64,000 bases of DNA from Opitutales bacterium. GTDB lineage: Bacteria; Verrucomicrobiota; Verrucomicrobiia; Opitutales; UBA953. Position numbers and translations under genes: made by a program. Of the stretch, positions 18,471-27,146 are shown one piece after another. Below the pieces are notes generated by a model. It was not told where the DNA came from. It did not search any database and saw only the letters and a list, made by a program, of their open reading frames with translations. The DNA lies in the NCBI GenBank assembly GCA_017531845.1, contig JAFXKI010000007.1, positions 124,001 through 188,000 of the forward strand. Direction: 5' to 3'. Every line of letters begins with the position of its first letter. Position 1 is the first letter of the stretch.

Positions 18471-18669
18471 CGCAAATTGAAATTTGTTGCTCGTTTCGAG
18501 CAACAAATGCTGAAAAGCTTAAGAGCTTAGAAGTTTAGTTATTTCGCAAGCGAAACAAGGAAAAGAATCCTTTTTATTTTATAAAAGTAAAACCCTCGGC
18601 GTAGCCGATTAAACCCTTCAGCTTCTCAGCTTTTAAACATTTAGCGAACGCCTTGCGTTCGCTAAATTC
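18471..18669 (+). repeat. Structured intergenic repeat, copy A (abuts polA stop)
   Basis: A roughly 200-bp stretch made of nested inverted repeats: a hairpin TTGTTGCTCG...CGAGCAACAA, an arm GCTTAAGAGCTTAGAAG, small stems GTTTCGCAAGCGAAAC and AAGGAAAAGAATCCTT, a CGGCGTAGCCG stem, a return arm CTTCAGCTTCTCAGC, and a closing hairpin TTTAGCGAACG...CGTTCGCTAAA. Copy B (21294-21497) is an inverted copy on the other side of polA; copy C (53371-53541) shares the core. No coding potential is seen. It could be a structured RNA, a terminator module or a REP/MITE-like repeat. Confidence 0.85.
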
Positions 18670-21237
18670 CTATTTGGCATCCGCCCAGTTCGTGCCGGAA
18701 GCGGCATCCGCTACAAGCGGCACGGAGAGCGGGAACGCCGCAGACATTTCCTCCGAAAGCAAACGCTTCACGCGTTCCGCGTCGCCGGCGGGCACTTCAA
18801 CAAGCAGTTCGTCGTGAATTTGAAGCACCATTTTTGCGGTGGGAACGTCTTTTTTAAGCCGATTGTGCACGCGTAACATCGCAATTTTGATAATATCCGC
18901 CGCCGTTCCCTGAATCGGGGCATTCAGCGCAACACGTTCGCCGAACGCCCGCACATTGTGGTTTGGCGAAGCGAGTTCCGGCATCGCACGCCGCCGCCCG
19001 AGCAGGGTCGAAACAAAGCCGTCCGCCTTCGCTTTTTCGACAACATTTTTCATGTAATCGCGCACCCCGGAATATTTTTCGAGATAATTTTCGATATAAC
19101 GTTTGGCATCGCGGCGCGTTACACCAAGATCTTGGGCCAACGAAAACTCGCCGATTCCGTAAACGATTCCGAAATTCACCGCTTTAGCATGGCGGCGCAT
19201 CAGCGGCGTGATTTGCACGGGATCTGCGCGGAAAATCTGACACGCCGTCACGGAGTGAATGTCTTCTCCTTGGCGAAACGCTTTCTGCATCGCGGCATCA
19301 TCGGCGATGTGTGCGAGAACGCGTAGCTCAATCTGTGAATAGTCCGCATCGACAAGCACGTTCCCGCGTTCGGAGACAAACATTTTCCGCAATTCGTTGC
19401 CGAGCTCGCCGCGCGTGGGCACGTTTTGCAAATTGGGCTCGGAAGAGCTGAGGCGTCCCGTCGCGGTAACGGTCATATTAAACGTGGTATGAATACGCCC
19501 GTCGGGGGCTATCGCATCAATCAAGCCGTCTGCAATCGTTTTGAGCTTCGTAAACAGACGAAACTCACCGATTTTCCCGATTATGGGGTGAAGCGACTCC
19601 AACTCCTTGAGCACTTCGGCATTGGTCGAATACCCGGTTTTCGTTTTCTTTTTTGCCGGAAGACCGAGTTTTTCAAATAAAACTTCTCCAAGCTGCTTTG
19701 GTGAATTGAGATTAAATTCCGTTCCCGCAAGAGCAAAAACTCCATTCTGTGCATCTGCGGCACGATTTTCCATTTCCCGGGAAAAGTTCTCCAATTTTAC
19801 CCGATCGACCGCGATTCCGGCATGTTCCATTTCGGCGAGCACCGCGCAAAGCGGAAACTCAATTTCACGATAAAGCTTTGCCAAGCCTGCAGCCGCCAGC
19901 GCCGGAATTTGCTCTTCGCAAAAATTTTTCACACAGCGGGCACGCTCAATTTCGGAAAGCTCCTCCGGAAGCGAAGCAACGGTGCGTGTCGGCTCCAGCA
20001 AATACGCAGCGAGTGCCGTATCAAAAACAAAGCCTTCTGCGGGCAAGCCGGCGGCAAAGCAGGCACGCATCAGCGCCTTCACGTCGTGCGCGACCTTTTT
20101 TACGTTCCCGCCGAAGAATTTCTTCAAAAATTCCCCATACTCGGCTGCGGAAAACTTTTCTGCTGAAATCTGCACCGCCTGCGTTCCCGCGACCACGGAG
20201 AGCCGGCTCAGAGGTAATTCCGATTTTGTATCGGAAAACACATATACGCGCTCCTGACTTTCACAATATGAAAGAAAATTCGGCAACGATGAAATTTCGC
20301 CGGGCGGAAGAGCGTCCGCCTCTTCAGGCGACGCAAACAGGGGCAAATCCGCGTTTTCCTCTCCCGACGGAGCCAAGTTCCACTTCGCAATGAGCTTGGA
20401 AAATTCAAGTTTTTTAAAAAGGCGATAAAGCGCGGGAACGTCCGGCTCACGGCGCAGATTTTTTTCCGGTGAAAATGAGATCGGGGCGTTTGTCCGAATC
20501 GTCGCCAAGTCGAATGAGGCAAACGCACTTTCCCTTCCCGCGTCCAATTTTTTTCTCACCGAAGCGGAAACGTCTATTGTATCCAAATTTTCATAGACAT
20601 AAGAAATGGTTCCGAATTTCCGGATTAAGTCTCCGGCGGTTTTTTCTCCGATTCCGGGAACGCCCTTAATGTTGTCGGATGCATCTCCCATCAGAGCTTT
20701 TAAATCCACGATTTTCTCGGGAGAGAAGCCGTAGGTTTCGAAAAAGGTTTCCGGGGAAAACTCTTTTGTTTCGGTTTTTCCCATGCGGGAAACGACGAGT
20801 TTGACATGAACGCTTTCCGTCACGAGCTGGAGGCTGTCGCGATCGCCCGTAACGATTTCGCAGGTCCAGCCTTCAGCCGTGCAACGCACACCGATGGTGC
20901 CGAGTAAATCGTCTGCTTCCCAGCCGGCGAGCTCATAAGCGGGAACGTTCATTGCGGCGAGCACCTCTTTCAGGAGCGGGATTTGCGGGCGCAACTCTTC
21001 GGGCATCGGGCGTCGCCCAGCCTTATAGTCGGCATATTTTTCATGGCGAAAAGTCGGCGCATGAACGTCGAAGCAAACGCAAAGTGCGTCGGGCTTACTC
21101 TCGTCGAGGAGTTTGGAAAGGATTGTCAAAAAACCGTAAACGGCATTGGTCGGAGTGCCATCGCGCGTCGTCAAAAGCCGCACGCCGTAAAATGCGCGGT
21201 TCACGATACTGTTGCCGTCCAAAACCATCAATTTCAT
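18670..21237 (-). CDS. polA: DNA polymerase I
   Basis: A polymerase of about 855 residues starting MKLMVLDGNSIVNRAFYG. The N-terminal 5'-3' exonuclease/FEN domain has AGWEADDLLGTI and LKALMGDASDNIKGVPGIGEKTA. The polymerase domain carries motif A (VLVDADYSQIELRVLAH), motif B (RRHAKAVNFGIVYGIGEF) and motif C (MVLQIHDELLVE). The middle exonuclease-like domain lacks the acidic DxE of an active proofreader (VYVFSDTKSE replaces it), so proofreading is probably lost, as in Taq and Bacillus. The frame is open upstream to 21276. The gene is bracketed by inverted copies of a structured repeat. Confidence 0.96.
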   Translation of the reverse strand: MKLMVLDGNSIVNRAFYGVRLLTTRDGTPTNAVYGFLTILSKLLDESKPDALCVCFDVHAPTFRHEKYADYKAGRRPMPEELRPQIPLLKEVLAAMNVPAYELAGWEADDLLGTIGVRCTAEGWTCEIVTGDRDSLQLVTESVHVKLVVSRMGKTETKEFSPETFFETYGFSPEKIVDLKALMGDASDNIKGVPGIGEKTAGDLIRKFGTISYVYENLDTIDVSASVRKKLDAGRESAFASFDLATIRTNAPISFSPEKNLRREPDVPALYRLFKKLEFSKLIAKWNLAPSGEENADLPLFASPEEADALPPGEISSLPNFLSYCESQERVYVFSDTKSELPLSRLSVVAGTQAVQISAEKFSAAEYGEFLKKFFGGNVKKVAHDVKALMRACFAAGLPAEGFVFDTALAAYLLEPTRTVASLPEELSEIERARCVKNFCEEQIPALAAAGLAKLYREIEFPLCAVLAEMEHAGIAVDRVKLENFSREMENRAADAQNGVFALAGTEFNLNSPKQLGEVLFEKLGLPAKKKTKTGYSTNAEVLKELESLHPIIGKIGEFRLFTKLKTIADGLIDAIAPDGRIHTTFNMTVTATGRLSSSEPNLQNVPTRGELGNELRKMFVSERGNVLVDADYSQIELRVLAHIADDAAMQKAFRQGEDIHSVTACQIFRADPVQITPLMRRHAKAVNFGIVYGIGEFSLAQDLGVTRRDAKRYIENYLEKYSGVRDYMKNVVEKAKADGFVSTLLGRRRAMPELASPNHNVRAFGERVALNAPIQGTAADIIKIAMLRVHNRLKKDVPTAKMVLQIHDELLVEVPAGDAERVKRLLSEEMSAAFPLSVPLVADAASGTNWADAK

Positions 21238-21293
21238 AGGTTCATTTTTTCGCATCGGAACGTTCTTTTCGAACACAAAATCCGCAGGAAGAT

Positions 21294-21497
21294 GAAATTT
21301 GCCGAAGCGAGGGCTTCGGTAAAAGTTTAAAAGCTGAGAAGATGAAAAGTTTAATCGGCTTCACCGAGTGCTTTATTTTTACAAAAATAAAAAAGGATTC
21401 TTTTCCTTGTTTCGCTTGCAAAACAACTAAACTTTTAACCTCTTAAGCTTTTCAGCATTTGTTGCTCAAACGAACAATAAATTTCAATTTGCGGAAA
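21294..21497 (-). repeat. Structured intergenic repeat, copy B (inverted relative to copy A)
   Basis: The reverse complement matches copy A almost throughout: CGCAAATTGAAATTT, GCAACAAATGCTGAAAAGC, GCAAGCGAAACAAGGAAAAG and AGCCGATTAAAC are shared. It lies upstream of polA, whereas copy A lies just downstream, so polA sits between inverted repeats about 2.6 kb apart. The end hairpins differ in sequence from copy A but keep their pairing (GCCGAAGC...GCTTCGGT). That pattern suggests conserved structure rather than mere recent duplication. Confidence 0.85.
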
Positions 21498-21525
21498 AAA
21501 GCGGGAACGCGTTTAATTCCGTCCA

Positions 21526-22092
21526 ATGCGAGTAAACAAGACATCTGCGCCAAAACCGAACCTGATTTTAACAGGGTTTATGGGGACGGGGAAATCCTCC
21601 GTCGGGCGCCTGCTCGCGCGCTTGTGGCACCGCCCTTTTCTCGATACGGACAAAGAAATCGAACGTCGCACGCATCGGAAAATCAAAGATATTTTTGCAG
21701 AAGACGGAGAAGCATTTTTCCGCGAACTTGAGCGCCGTTGCGTTGAAGAATGGCTACCCGAGTCAGGCGCAATTATCGCCACCGGCGGCGGGATTCTGAC
21801 ATCGAGAGGTATGCACGAAAAATTGCGGGAACGCGGTATTATCGTCACGCTTTTTGCTTCGCCGGAAACCATTTATGCCCGCACCCGAAACGGTTCCCGA
21901 CCGCTTCTTCAGACAGAAAATCCTACGGAAAAAATTCGCGAACTGCTCGCCGCGCGGGAAAAAGATTACCTGAAAGCGGGAGTCGGCGTGCTTACGGACG
22001 GGCGCACCATGCTCGAACTCGCCCAAAACATCGGGCGCATTTACCATCGGCAAATGCTCGCCAAAAAAACCGGCTCCGAGACAAACGCGTAG
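21526..22092 (+). CDS. aroK: Shikimate kinase
   Basis: The protein has 188 residues. The P-loop LTGFMGTGKSSVGRLLAR is near the N terminus, followed by LDTDKEIERRTHRKIKDIF with the shikimate-binding DxD region, RCVEEWL, and ATGGGILT. A lid segment NGSRPLL follows. It phosphorylates shikimate in the chorismate pathway. The length is slightly above the usual ~170 residues because of short N- and C-terminal extensions. It is followed by kamA after 39 bp on the same strand. Confidence 0.93.
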   Translation: MRVNKTSAPKPNLILTGFMGTGKSSVGRLLARLWHRPFLDTDKEIERRTHRKIKDIFAEDGEAFFRELERRCVEEWLPESGAIIATGGGILTSRGMHEKLRERGIIVTLFASPETIYARTRNGSRPLLQTENPTEKIRELLAAREKDYLKAGVGVLTDGRTMLELAQNIGRIYHRQMLAKKTGSETNA

Positions 22093-22131
22093 CTTTTTCA
22101 AAAATCTGACGCCTTCCGGCATTCTTTTTTC

Positions 22132-23256
22132 ATGTATCCGCACGACAATATATCATTTTGGACAAGCGGACAGGGACTTTGGAAACACGTTCCCGCACAC
22201 CTTTGGAACGATTGGCGCTGGCAAATGCAAAACCGGATTACGACAGCCGCACAGCTCGAGGCATTCATGCCGCTGACCGCGCGGGAACGCGACGGATTCC
22301 TCGCCGTGAAAAACCGCCTCGCCTTCGCCGTCACGCCGCATTTTTTCAATTTGATAGATCGTGAAAATCCGGATTGCCCTATTCGCCGGCAAATCGTTCC
22401 CGTGACAGAAGAAAACATTTTTTCGGAAGGAGAAACCGACGATCCCGTAGGCGAAGAAAAATCATCGCCCGTTCCCGGACTCGTGCATCGTTATCCGGAC
22501 CGCGTTTTGCTTTTATCGACGGACAGATGTGCCTGTTACTGTCGCTATTGCACGCGCTCACGGCTCGTTTCAAATGCACGCGGCTATGATTTTCATCCGC
22601 ATCTTGATGCCGGACTCCGCTACATCGCCGAACATCGGGAAATCCGCGATGTTTTAGTCAGCGGCGGAGACTTTTTTCTCCTAAGCGATGAAAAAATCAA
22701 CGATCTTCTTTCTCGGTTGCGGGCGATTCCGCATGTTGAATTCCTTCGAGTCGGTTCCCGCGTTCCCGTCTTTCTTCCGCAACGCATTACACCCGCACTT
22801 TGTGAAATTCTGAAACGCCACGGTCCGATTTGGCTCAGCCTGCACATTAATCACCCGAGAGAATGTACGCGGGAACTTGCCGAGGCAGCGGAGCGACTCG
22901 CGTTTGCAGGAGTTGTGCTCGGAAATCAGTCCGTCCTGCTTCGTGGAGTCAACGACGACGAAACCGTCATGCGCTCGCTCGTGCATCGCCTGCTGATGAT
23001 GCGGATTCGCCCGTATTACCTTTACGCCTGCGACAAAATCAGCGGCAGTGCGCACTTTCGCGTTCCCGTCATACGCGGAATTGAGATTATCCGCTCGCTA
23101 CGCGGCAAAACAAGCGGCTACGCCATTCCGCAATTTGTAATTGATGCCCCCGGCGGCGGCGGGAAAATTCCCGTCAATCCGGATTACCTTGAAGCATTTC
23201 TTTCCGACGGTTCCGTTCGTTTAAAAAATTTTCTCGGCAAAGAATTTTTGTATTAG
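22132..23256 (+). CDS. kamA: KamA-family radical SAM lysine 2,3-aminomutase
   Basis: The protein has 374 residues. The radical-SAM cluster motif CACYCRYCTRSRLV is at about residues 127-140, followed by DVLVSGGDFFLL. The PLP/substrate region HFRVPVIRGIEIIRSLRGKTSGYAIPQFVIDAPGGGGKIPV strongly resembles lysine 2,3-aminomutase, which interconverts L-alpha- and L-beta-lysine. EpmB, which beta-lysylates EF-P together with EpmA, is a relative of similar length (~340). This gene is shorter than clostridial KamA (~416), so an EF-P modification role remains possible. No epmA or efp is nearby. Confidence 0.85.
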   Translation: MYPHDNISFWTSGQGLWKHVPAHLWNDWRWQMQNRITTAAQLEAFMPLTARERDGFLAVKNRLAFAVTPHFFNLIDRENPDCPIRRQIVPVTEENIFSEGETDDPVGEEKSSPVPGLVHRYPDRVLLLSTDRCACYCRYCTRSRLVSNARGYDFHPHLDAGLRYIAEHREIRDVLVSGGDFFLLSDEKINDLLSRLRAIPHVEFLRVGSRVPVFLPQRITPALCEILKRHGPIWLSLHINHPRECTRELAEAAERLAFAGVVLGNQSVLLRGVNDDETVMRSLVHRLLMMRIRPYYLYACDKISGSAHFRVPVIRGIEIIRSLRGKTSGYAIPQFVIDAPGGGGKIPVNPDYLEAFLSDGSVRLKNFLGKEFLY

Positions 23257-23309
23257 AAAAATCCCGCGCAACGCCGTAGCACCGCAATTTTTTTTTTCAT
23301 ACTCACGAA

Positions 23310-23364
23310 AAAAAAACAAGAGCGTTCCCGCGAAGATCGACTTTCGCCGTCACGGGAACGCTCT
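23310..23364 (-). terminator. Terminator of kbl built from two inverted CGGGAACG motifs
   Basis: AGAGCGTTCCCG (23319-23330) pairs perfectly with CGGGAACGCTCT (23353-23364). On the minus strand it is followed by a run of T, fitting termination of kbl. As after fhs, each arm contains one copy of the abundant octamer. Confidence 0.88.
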
Positions 23365-23388
23365 CTCGTTAAGCTTTAAGCTCGCTTC

Positions 23389-24582
23389 TTATGCGCCGAG
23401 TTCGTTTTTGACTTCGATAAACGCCGCAAGAGCTTTTTCCAAATCCGCGCGCGTGTGGCCCGCCGTAATTTGCGTGCGGATACGCGCCTTGCCTTTCGGA
23501 ACAACCGGATAGAAGAAGCCGATTGCGTAAATGCCTTTTTCGAGCAAGCGGCGGGAATATTCCTGCGCCAAACGTGCATCACCGAGCATAACGGGAACGA
23601 CCGGGTGCGTGCCGGGAACGACATTGAAGCCTGCCTTCGTCAAACCTTCGCGCCAGAACTTCGTGTTTTCCTGAATGCGTTGGACAAACGACGGATCGTT
23701 TTCGAGCAGTTCGAGCGCCTTGAGCGCGCCGCCGACAATCGCCGGAGCAATCGAGTTGGAGAACAGATACGGGCGGGACTGCTGGCGGAGCAAATCGATG
23801 ATTTCCTTTTTACCCGAAGTAAAACCGCCGGACCCGCCGGAAATGCCCTTGCCGAGCGTTCCCGTGATAACGTCCACGCGATCCATGACATCGCAGTGCT
23901 CGTGCGTTCCGCGTCCGGTTGCGCCGAGGCAGCCTGTGGAGTGGCATTCGTCAAAACCGACGAGCGCGTCGTATTTGTCGGCGAGGTCACAGATTCCCTT
24001 GAGATTGGCGATAACGCCGTCCATCGAGAACGAGCCGTCCGTGAAGATCATGATGTTTTTCGCACCCGCCGCGCGCGCTTCCTGAAGCTTGGCTTCGAGG
24101 TCCGCCATATCGTTATTTTTGTAGCGGAAACGCATCGCTTTGCAGAGGCGCACGCCGTCAATAATCGAAGCGTGGTTGAGTTCGTCGGAAATAATCGCGT
24201 CGCCTTCTTTGAGGAGGCATTCGAAAAGCCCGCCGTTTGCGTCGAAGCACGCGCCGTAAAGAATCGTGTCTTCGGTTTTGAGGAATTTCGAAATCGCGGC
24301 TTCGAGTTGTTTGTGAATCGTTTGCGTTCCGCAAATGAAGCGGACGGAGGCGCAACCGAATCCGTATTTATCGAGCGCTTCGTGCGCCGCCTTGATGACG
24401 TCCGGATTGTCCGCGAGCCCGAGATAGTTGTTCGCGCACATATTGATGACTTCGCGCCCGTCTTCGAGGCGAATGTGCGCCGCCTGCGGGCTGGCGATTA
24501 CGCGTTCTTCCTTGTAAAGCCCGGCTTCGCGGATTTCCGCGAGGCGTGCGTTTACGGTTTCAAGATAGCTTTTATATGCCAT
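23389..24582 (-). CDS. kbl: Glycine C-acetyltransferase (2-amino-3-ketobutyrate CoA ligase)
   Basis: A 397-residue PLP enzyme of the alpha-oxoamine synthase family. Motifs include [47 protein letters not shown] and the PLP-lysine segment [15 protein letters not shown]. It cleaves 2-amino-3-ketobutyrate, formed from threonine by Tdh, to glycine and acetyl-CoA. No tdh is in the window. Similarity to Kbl (near-canonical start [17 protein letters not shown]) is stronger than to KbaY-unrelated BioF. It is divergent from priA. Confidence 0.93.
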   Translation of the reverse strand: MAYKSYLETVNARLAEIREAGLYKEERVIASPQAAHIRLEDGREVINMCANNYLGLADNPDVIKAAHEALDKYGFGCASVRFICGTQTIHKQLEAAISKFLKTEDTILYGACFDANGGLFECLLKEGDAIISDELNHASIIDGVRLCKAMRFRYKNNDMADLEAKLQEARAAGAKNIMIFTDGSFSMDGVIANLKGICDLADKYDALVGFDECHSTGCLGATGRGTHEHCDVMDRVDVITGTLGKGISGGSGGFTSGKKEIIDLLRQQSRPYLFSNSIAPAIVGGALKALELLENDPSFVQRIQENTKFWREGLTKAGFNVVPGTHPVVPVMLGDARLAQEYSRRLLEKGIYAIGFFYPVVPKGKARIRTQITAGHTRADLEKALAAFIEVKNELGA

Positions 24583-24649
24583 AGTTTTTTAGAAGTATAT
24601 TGGACTGAAGGGTGAAATTCTACTCCGATTCTACGTTTCGGAAAGGAAA

Positions 24650-27133
24650 ATGTTTCTTAAAAAAAAGCCTTCGACGGAAAACCTTGCAAGCCGGCGGGAA
24701 CGCGATTTTCATTTTTCGAACAAAATGGACTGGTTTCCGGAAACAGTTTCAAGCGCGGGTCAAACTCCCGATTCCGCCGCCGAATTCGTCGAAGTAATGC
24801 CGTTCGACGGCGGCGGACGCGCCTACACTTACCGCGTTCCCGCAAAATTTTCGGAAAAAATCACGACCGGTGTTCTCGTAAAAATTCCGCTCGGATCGCG
24901 GGAAAATCTTGGTGTTGTTTGGAAAACCGGAGCCGTTCCCGCTCCGGCGTGGATAAAAAAAGTGCGCGACATTGCGGAAATTTGTTGCGACGTTCCCGTG
25001 CTTACTCCCGAGGTTTTAAAACTCTGCGAATGGCTCGCCGCCTACTACGCCGCGCCGCTCAATAGCGTTTTGCAAACCGTCCTGCCGGGAACGGTGCGCC
25101 GCGGAGTTCGCCCCGTTACGGAAAAATACGTTTCGATTATACGGGAACCTTCACCGGAAGAGCTCGAAAAACTCCGCCGCCGCGCCAAAAAACAAGCTGC
25201 CCTGTATGAATTTCTCCGCCGCTTCCAAGCGGGAGAAACAGCAGGCGGAAACGCACGGGAACATTCGGACACAGAAAAATTTTCTTCACAATCTCCTTCT
25301 ACAAACACGGTTTTCTGTGAAAACGACAGGCGTGACGCTTCTTTCGGCATACCCGTTCTCCGTTCTTCGCTCCCGTTTTCTGAAAATGTAATTAACGCGC
25401 TGATACTTTCAGGAATTGCCAAACAGGAAATCGCCATCAAATCACGCCTCGCTTACAATGACGATTTTGAAGGCGGGTCACGCGGGAACGCCGTCGTTGC
25501 GCTCCCGCCCGTGCTTAACGACGAACAGCGCGCCGCACTTGATTCCGTTTCGCAAAGTTTGTCCGAAAAAAAATTTCGCACACACCTTCTCCACGGTGTT
25601 ACGGGCTCCGGAAAAACCGAAGTTTACATCGGCGCAATTCGCAAAGTTCTCGAAAACGGCGGAAGTGCGATTTTTCTTGTACCCGAAGTCGCTCTCACAC
25701 CGCAAACCGTCGAGCGGCTGCGTTCCCGACTCTCGGACTGCGCCACGCAAATTGTTGTCTGGCACAGCAATCTTTCCGCCGGCGAACGCTATGACGCGTG
25801 GATGGCGATGGCACGCGGCGAAGCGCGCCTCCTTGTCGGCGCACGCTCGGCAATTTTTGCTCCGCTGAAAAAACTCCGCCTCATCGTTGTCGATGAGGAG
25901 CACGAACCTTCCTTCAAGCAAGGAGAAACGCCGTTTTACCACGGGCGCGACGTTGCCGTTTTCCGAGCGCACCTCTGCAATGCCGTTTGCTTGCTCGGCT
26001 CGGCAACACCCTCTCTCGAAAGTTTTTACAATGCCCGCAACGGGAAATATTTGCTGAACCGCATCACCAAACGTGTGGACGACCGCGCGTTCCCGCCGAT
26101 GAAAATCATCGACATGCGCCGGGAAATCCTTCACACGAACGGGCAAACCACGTTCTCTCGCCCGCTCGTTGATGCGCTGCGGGAACGCCTCGAACGCCGA
26201 GAGCAAAGCATTCTTTTTTTGAATCGCCGCGGCTATTCGCGCGCGCTCATTTGCCCGGATTGCGGACACGTCATCACTTGCCCGCATTGCTCGTCCGCGC
26301 TCACCTATCATCGGACGGAAGAACTGATGCGTTGCCACCTCTGCGACCACGTCGAACCCGCCGCGTCGCGTTGCCCTGCCTGCGGCTCCCCGAAAATTCG
26401 TTGGCGAGGATTCGGCACGCAACGCGCGGAAGAAATTTTGAAAAACATTTTTCCCGATGCAGTCGCCGTGCGTCTCGACGCGGACACAATGTCGAAAAAA
26501 AACGAATTTCGTAAAATCCTCAGCGATTTTCGCGCCGGGAAAATCGATATCTTGCTCGGCACGCAAATGATTGCCAAAGGCTTGGATTTCCCCAAGGTTA
26601 CGCTCGTAGGCATTCTCGATGCAGACGTCTCACTTCACGTTCCCGATTTTCGCGCCGCGGAACGCACATTCCAGCTGCTCGTCCAAGTCGCCGGGCGCGC
26701 CGGACGCGGAACGCTCGAAGGCGAAGTTTTTGTTCAAACCTTCACGCCGCACGCCGCGCCGATTCAATTCGCAAAACGCGCTGATTTTGACGAATTCCTC
26801 GAAGACGAATTGGAACGCCGCAAGGAATTCGGCTATCCCCCGTTGCGCCATGTCATTCGGCATCTTTTCCGAGGACAAAGCGCAGAACTCGTCGAAGAAA
26901 CCGCCGACCGCTGGGCAGAATTCCTGGAAAAAAACACGCCGGACCTTTGCGAAATTCGAGGACCCGCGCCCTGCCCGACAGAAAAAATTCAAGACAACTA
27001 CCGCTTCCACATTTGGTATTTTTGCGACAACGTCGTGCGCGCAAGTGCCCAAATCATGCAAATGCGCGCTGCGTTCCCGTGGCCGCAGGATGTCGTAGAC
27101 CTTCTCGACGTCGATCCGGTTGACATCGGATAG
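24650..27133 (+). CDS. priA: Primosomal protein N' (PriA helicase)
   Basis: The protein has 827 residues. The N-terminal 3'-DNA-binding domain (VEVMPFDGGGRAYTYRVP) is followed by the SF2 helicase core with HGVTGSGKTEVYIGAI (Walker A) and VVDEEHEPSFKQ (Walker B). A zinc-binding insertion has four CxxC pairs (CPDCGHVITCPHC, CHLCDH, CPACGS), and motif V/VI GTQMIAKGLDFP and QVAGRAGRG follow. PriA restarts replication at stalled forks. A good AAGGA site 5 nt before the ATG supports this start; a second in-frame ATG lies at 24725. Confidence 0.95.
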   Translation: MFLKKKPSTENLASRRERDFHFSNKMDWFPETVSSAGQTPDSAAEFVEVMPFDGGGRAYTYRVPAKFSEKITTGVLVKIPLGSRENLGVVWKTGAVPAPAWIKKVRDIAEICCDVPVLTPEVLKLCEWLAAYYAAPLNSVLQTVLPGTVRRGVRPVTEKYVSIIREPSPEELEKLRRRAKKQAALYEFLRRFQAGETAGGNAREHSDTEKFSSQSPSTNTVFCENDRRDASFGIPVLRSSLPFSENVINALILSGIAKQEIAIKSRLAYNDDFEGGSRGNAVVALPPVLNDEQRAALDSVSQSLSEKKFRTHLLHGVTGSGKTEVYIGAIRKVLENGGSAIFLVPEVALTPQTVERLRSRLSDCATQIVVWHSNLSAGERYDAWMAMARGEARLLVGARSAIFAPLKKLRLIVVDEEHEPSFKQGETPFYHGRDVAVFRAHLCNAVCLLGSATPSLESFYNARNGKYLLNRITKRVDDRAFPPMKIIDMRREILHTNGQTTFSRPLVDALRERLERREQSILFLNRRGYSRALICPDCGHVITCPHCSSALTYHRTEELMRCHLCDHVEPAASRCPACGSPKIRWRGFGTQRAEEILKNIFPDAVAVRLDADTMSKKNEFRKILSDFRAGKIDILLGTQMIAKGLDFPKVTLVGILDADVSLHVPDFRAAERTFQLLVQVAGRAGRGTLEGEVFVQTFTPHAAPIQFAKRADFDEFLEDELERRKEFGYPPLRHVIRHLFRGQSAELVEETADRWAEFLEKNTPDLCEIRGPAPCPTEKIQDNYRFHIWYFCDNVVRASAQIMQMRAAFPWPQDVVDLLDVDPVDIG

Positions 27134-27146
27134 GCGCGCTTCCGCG

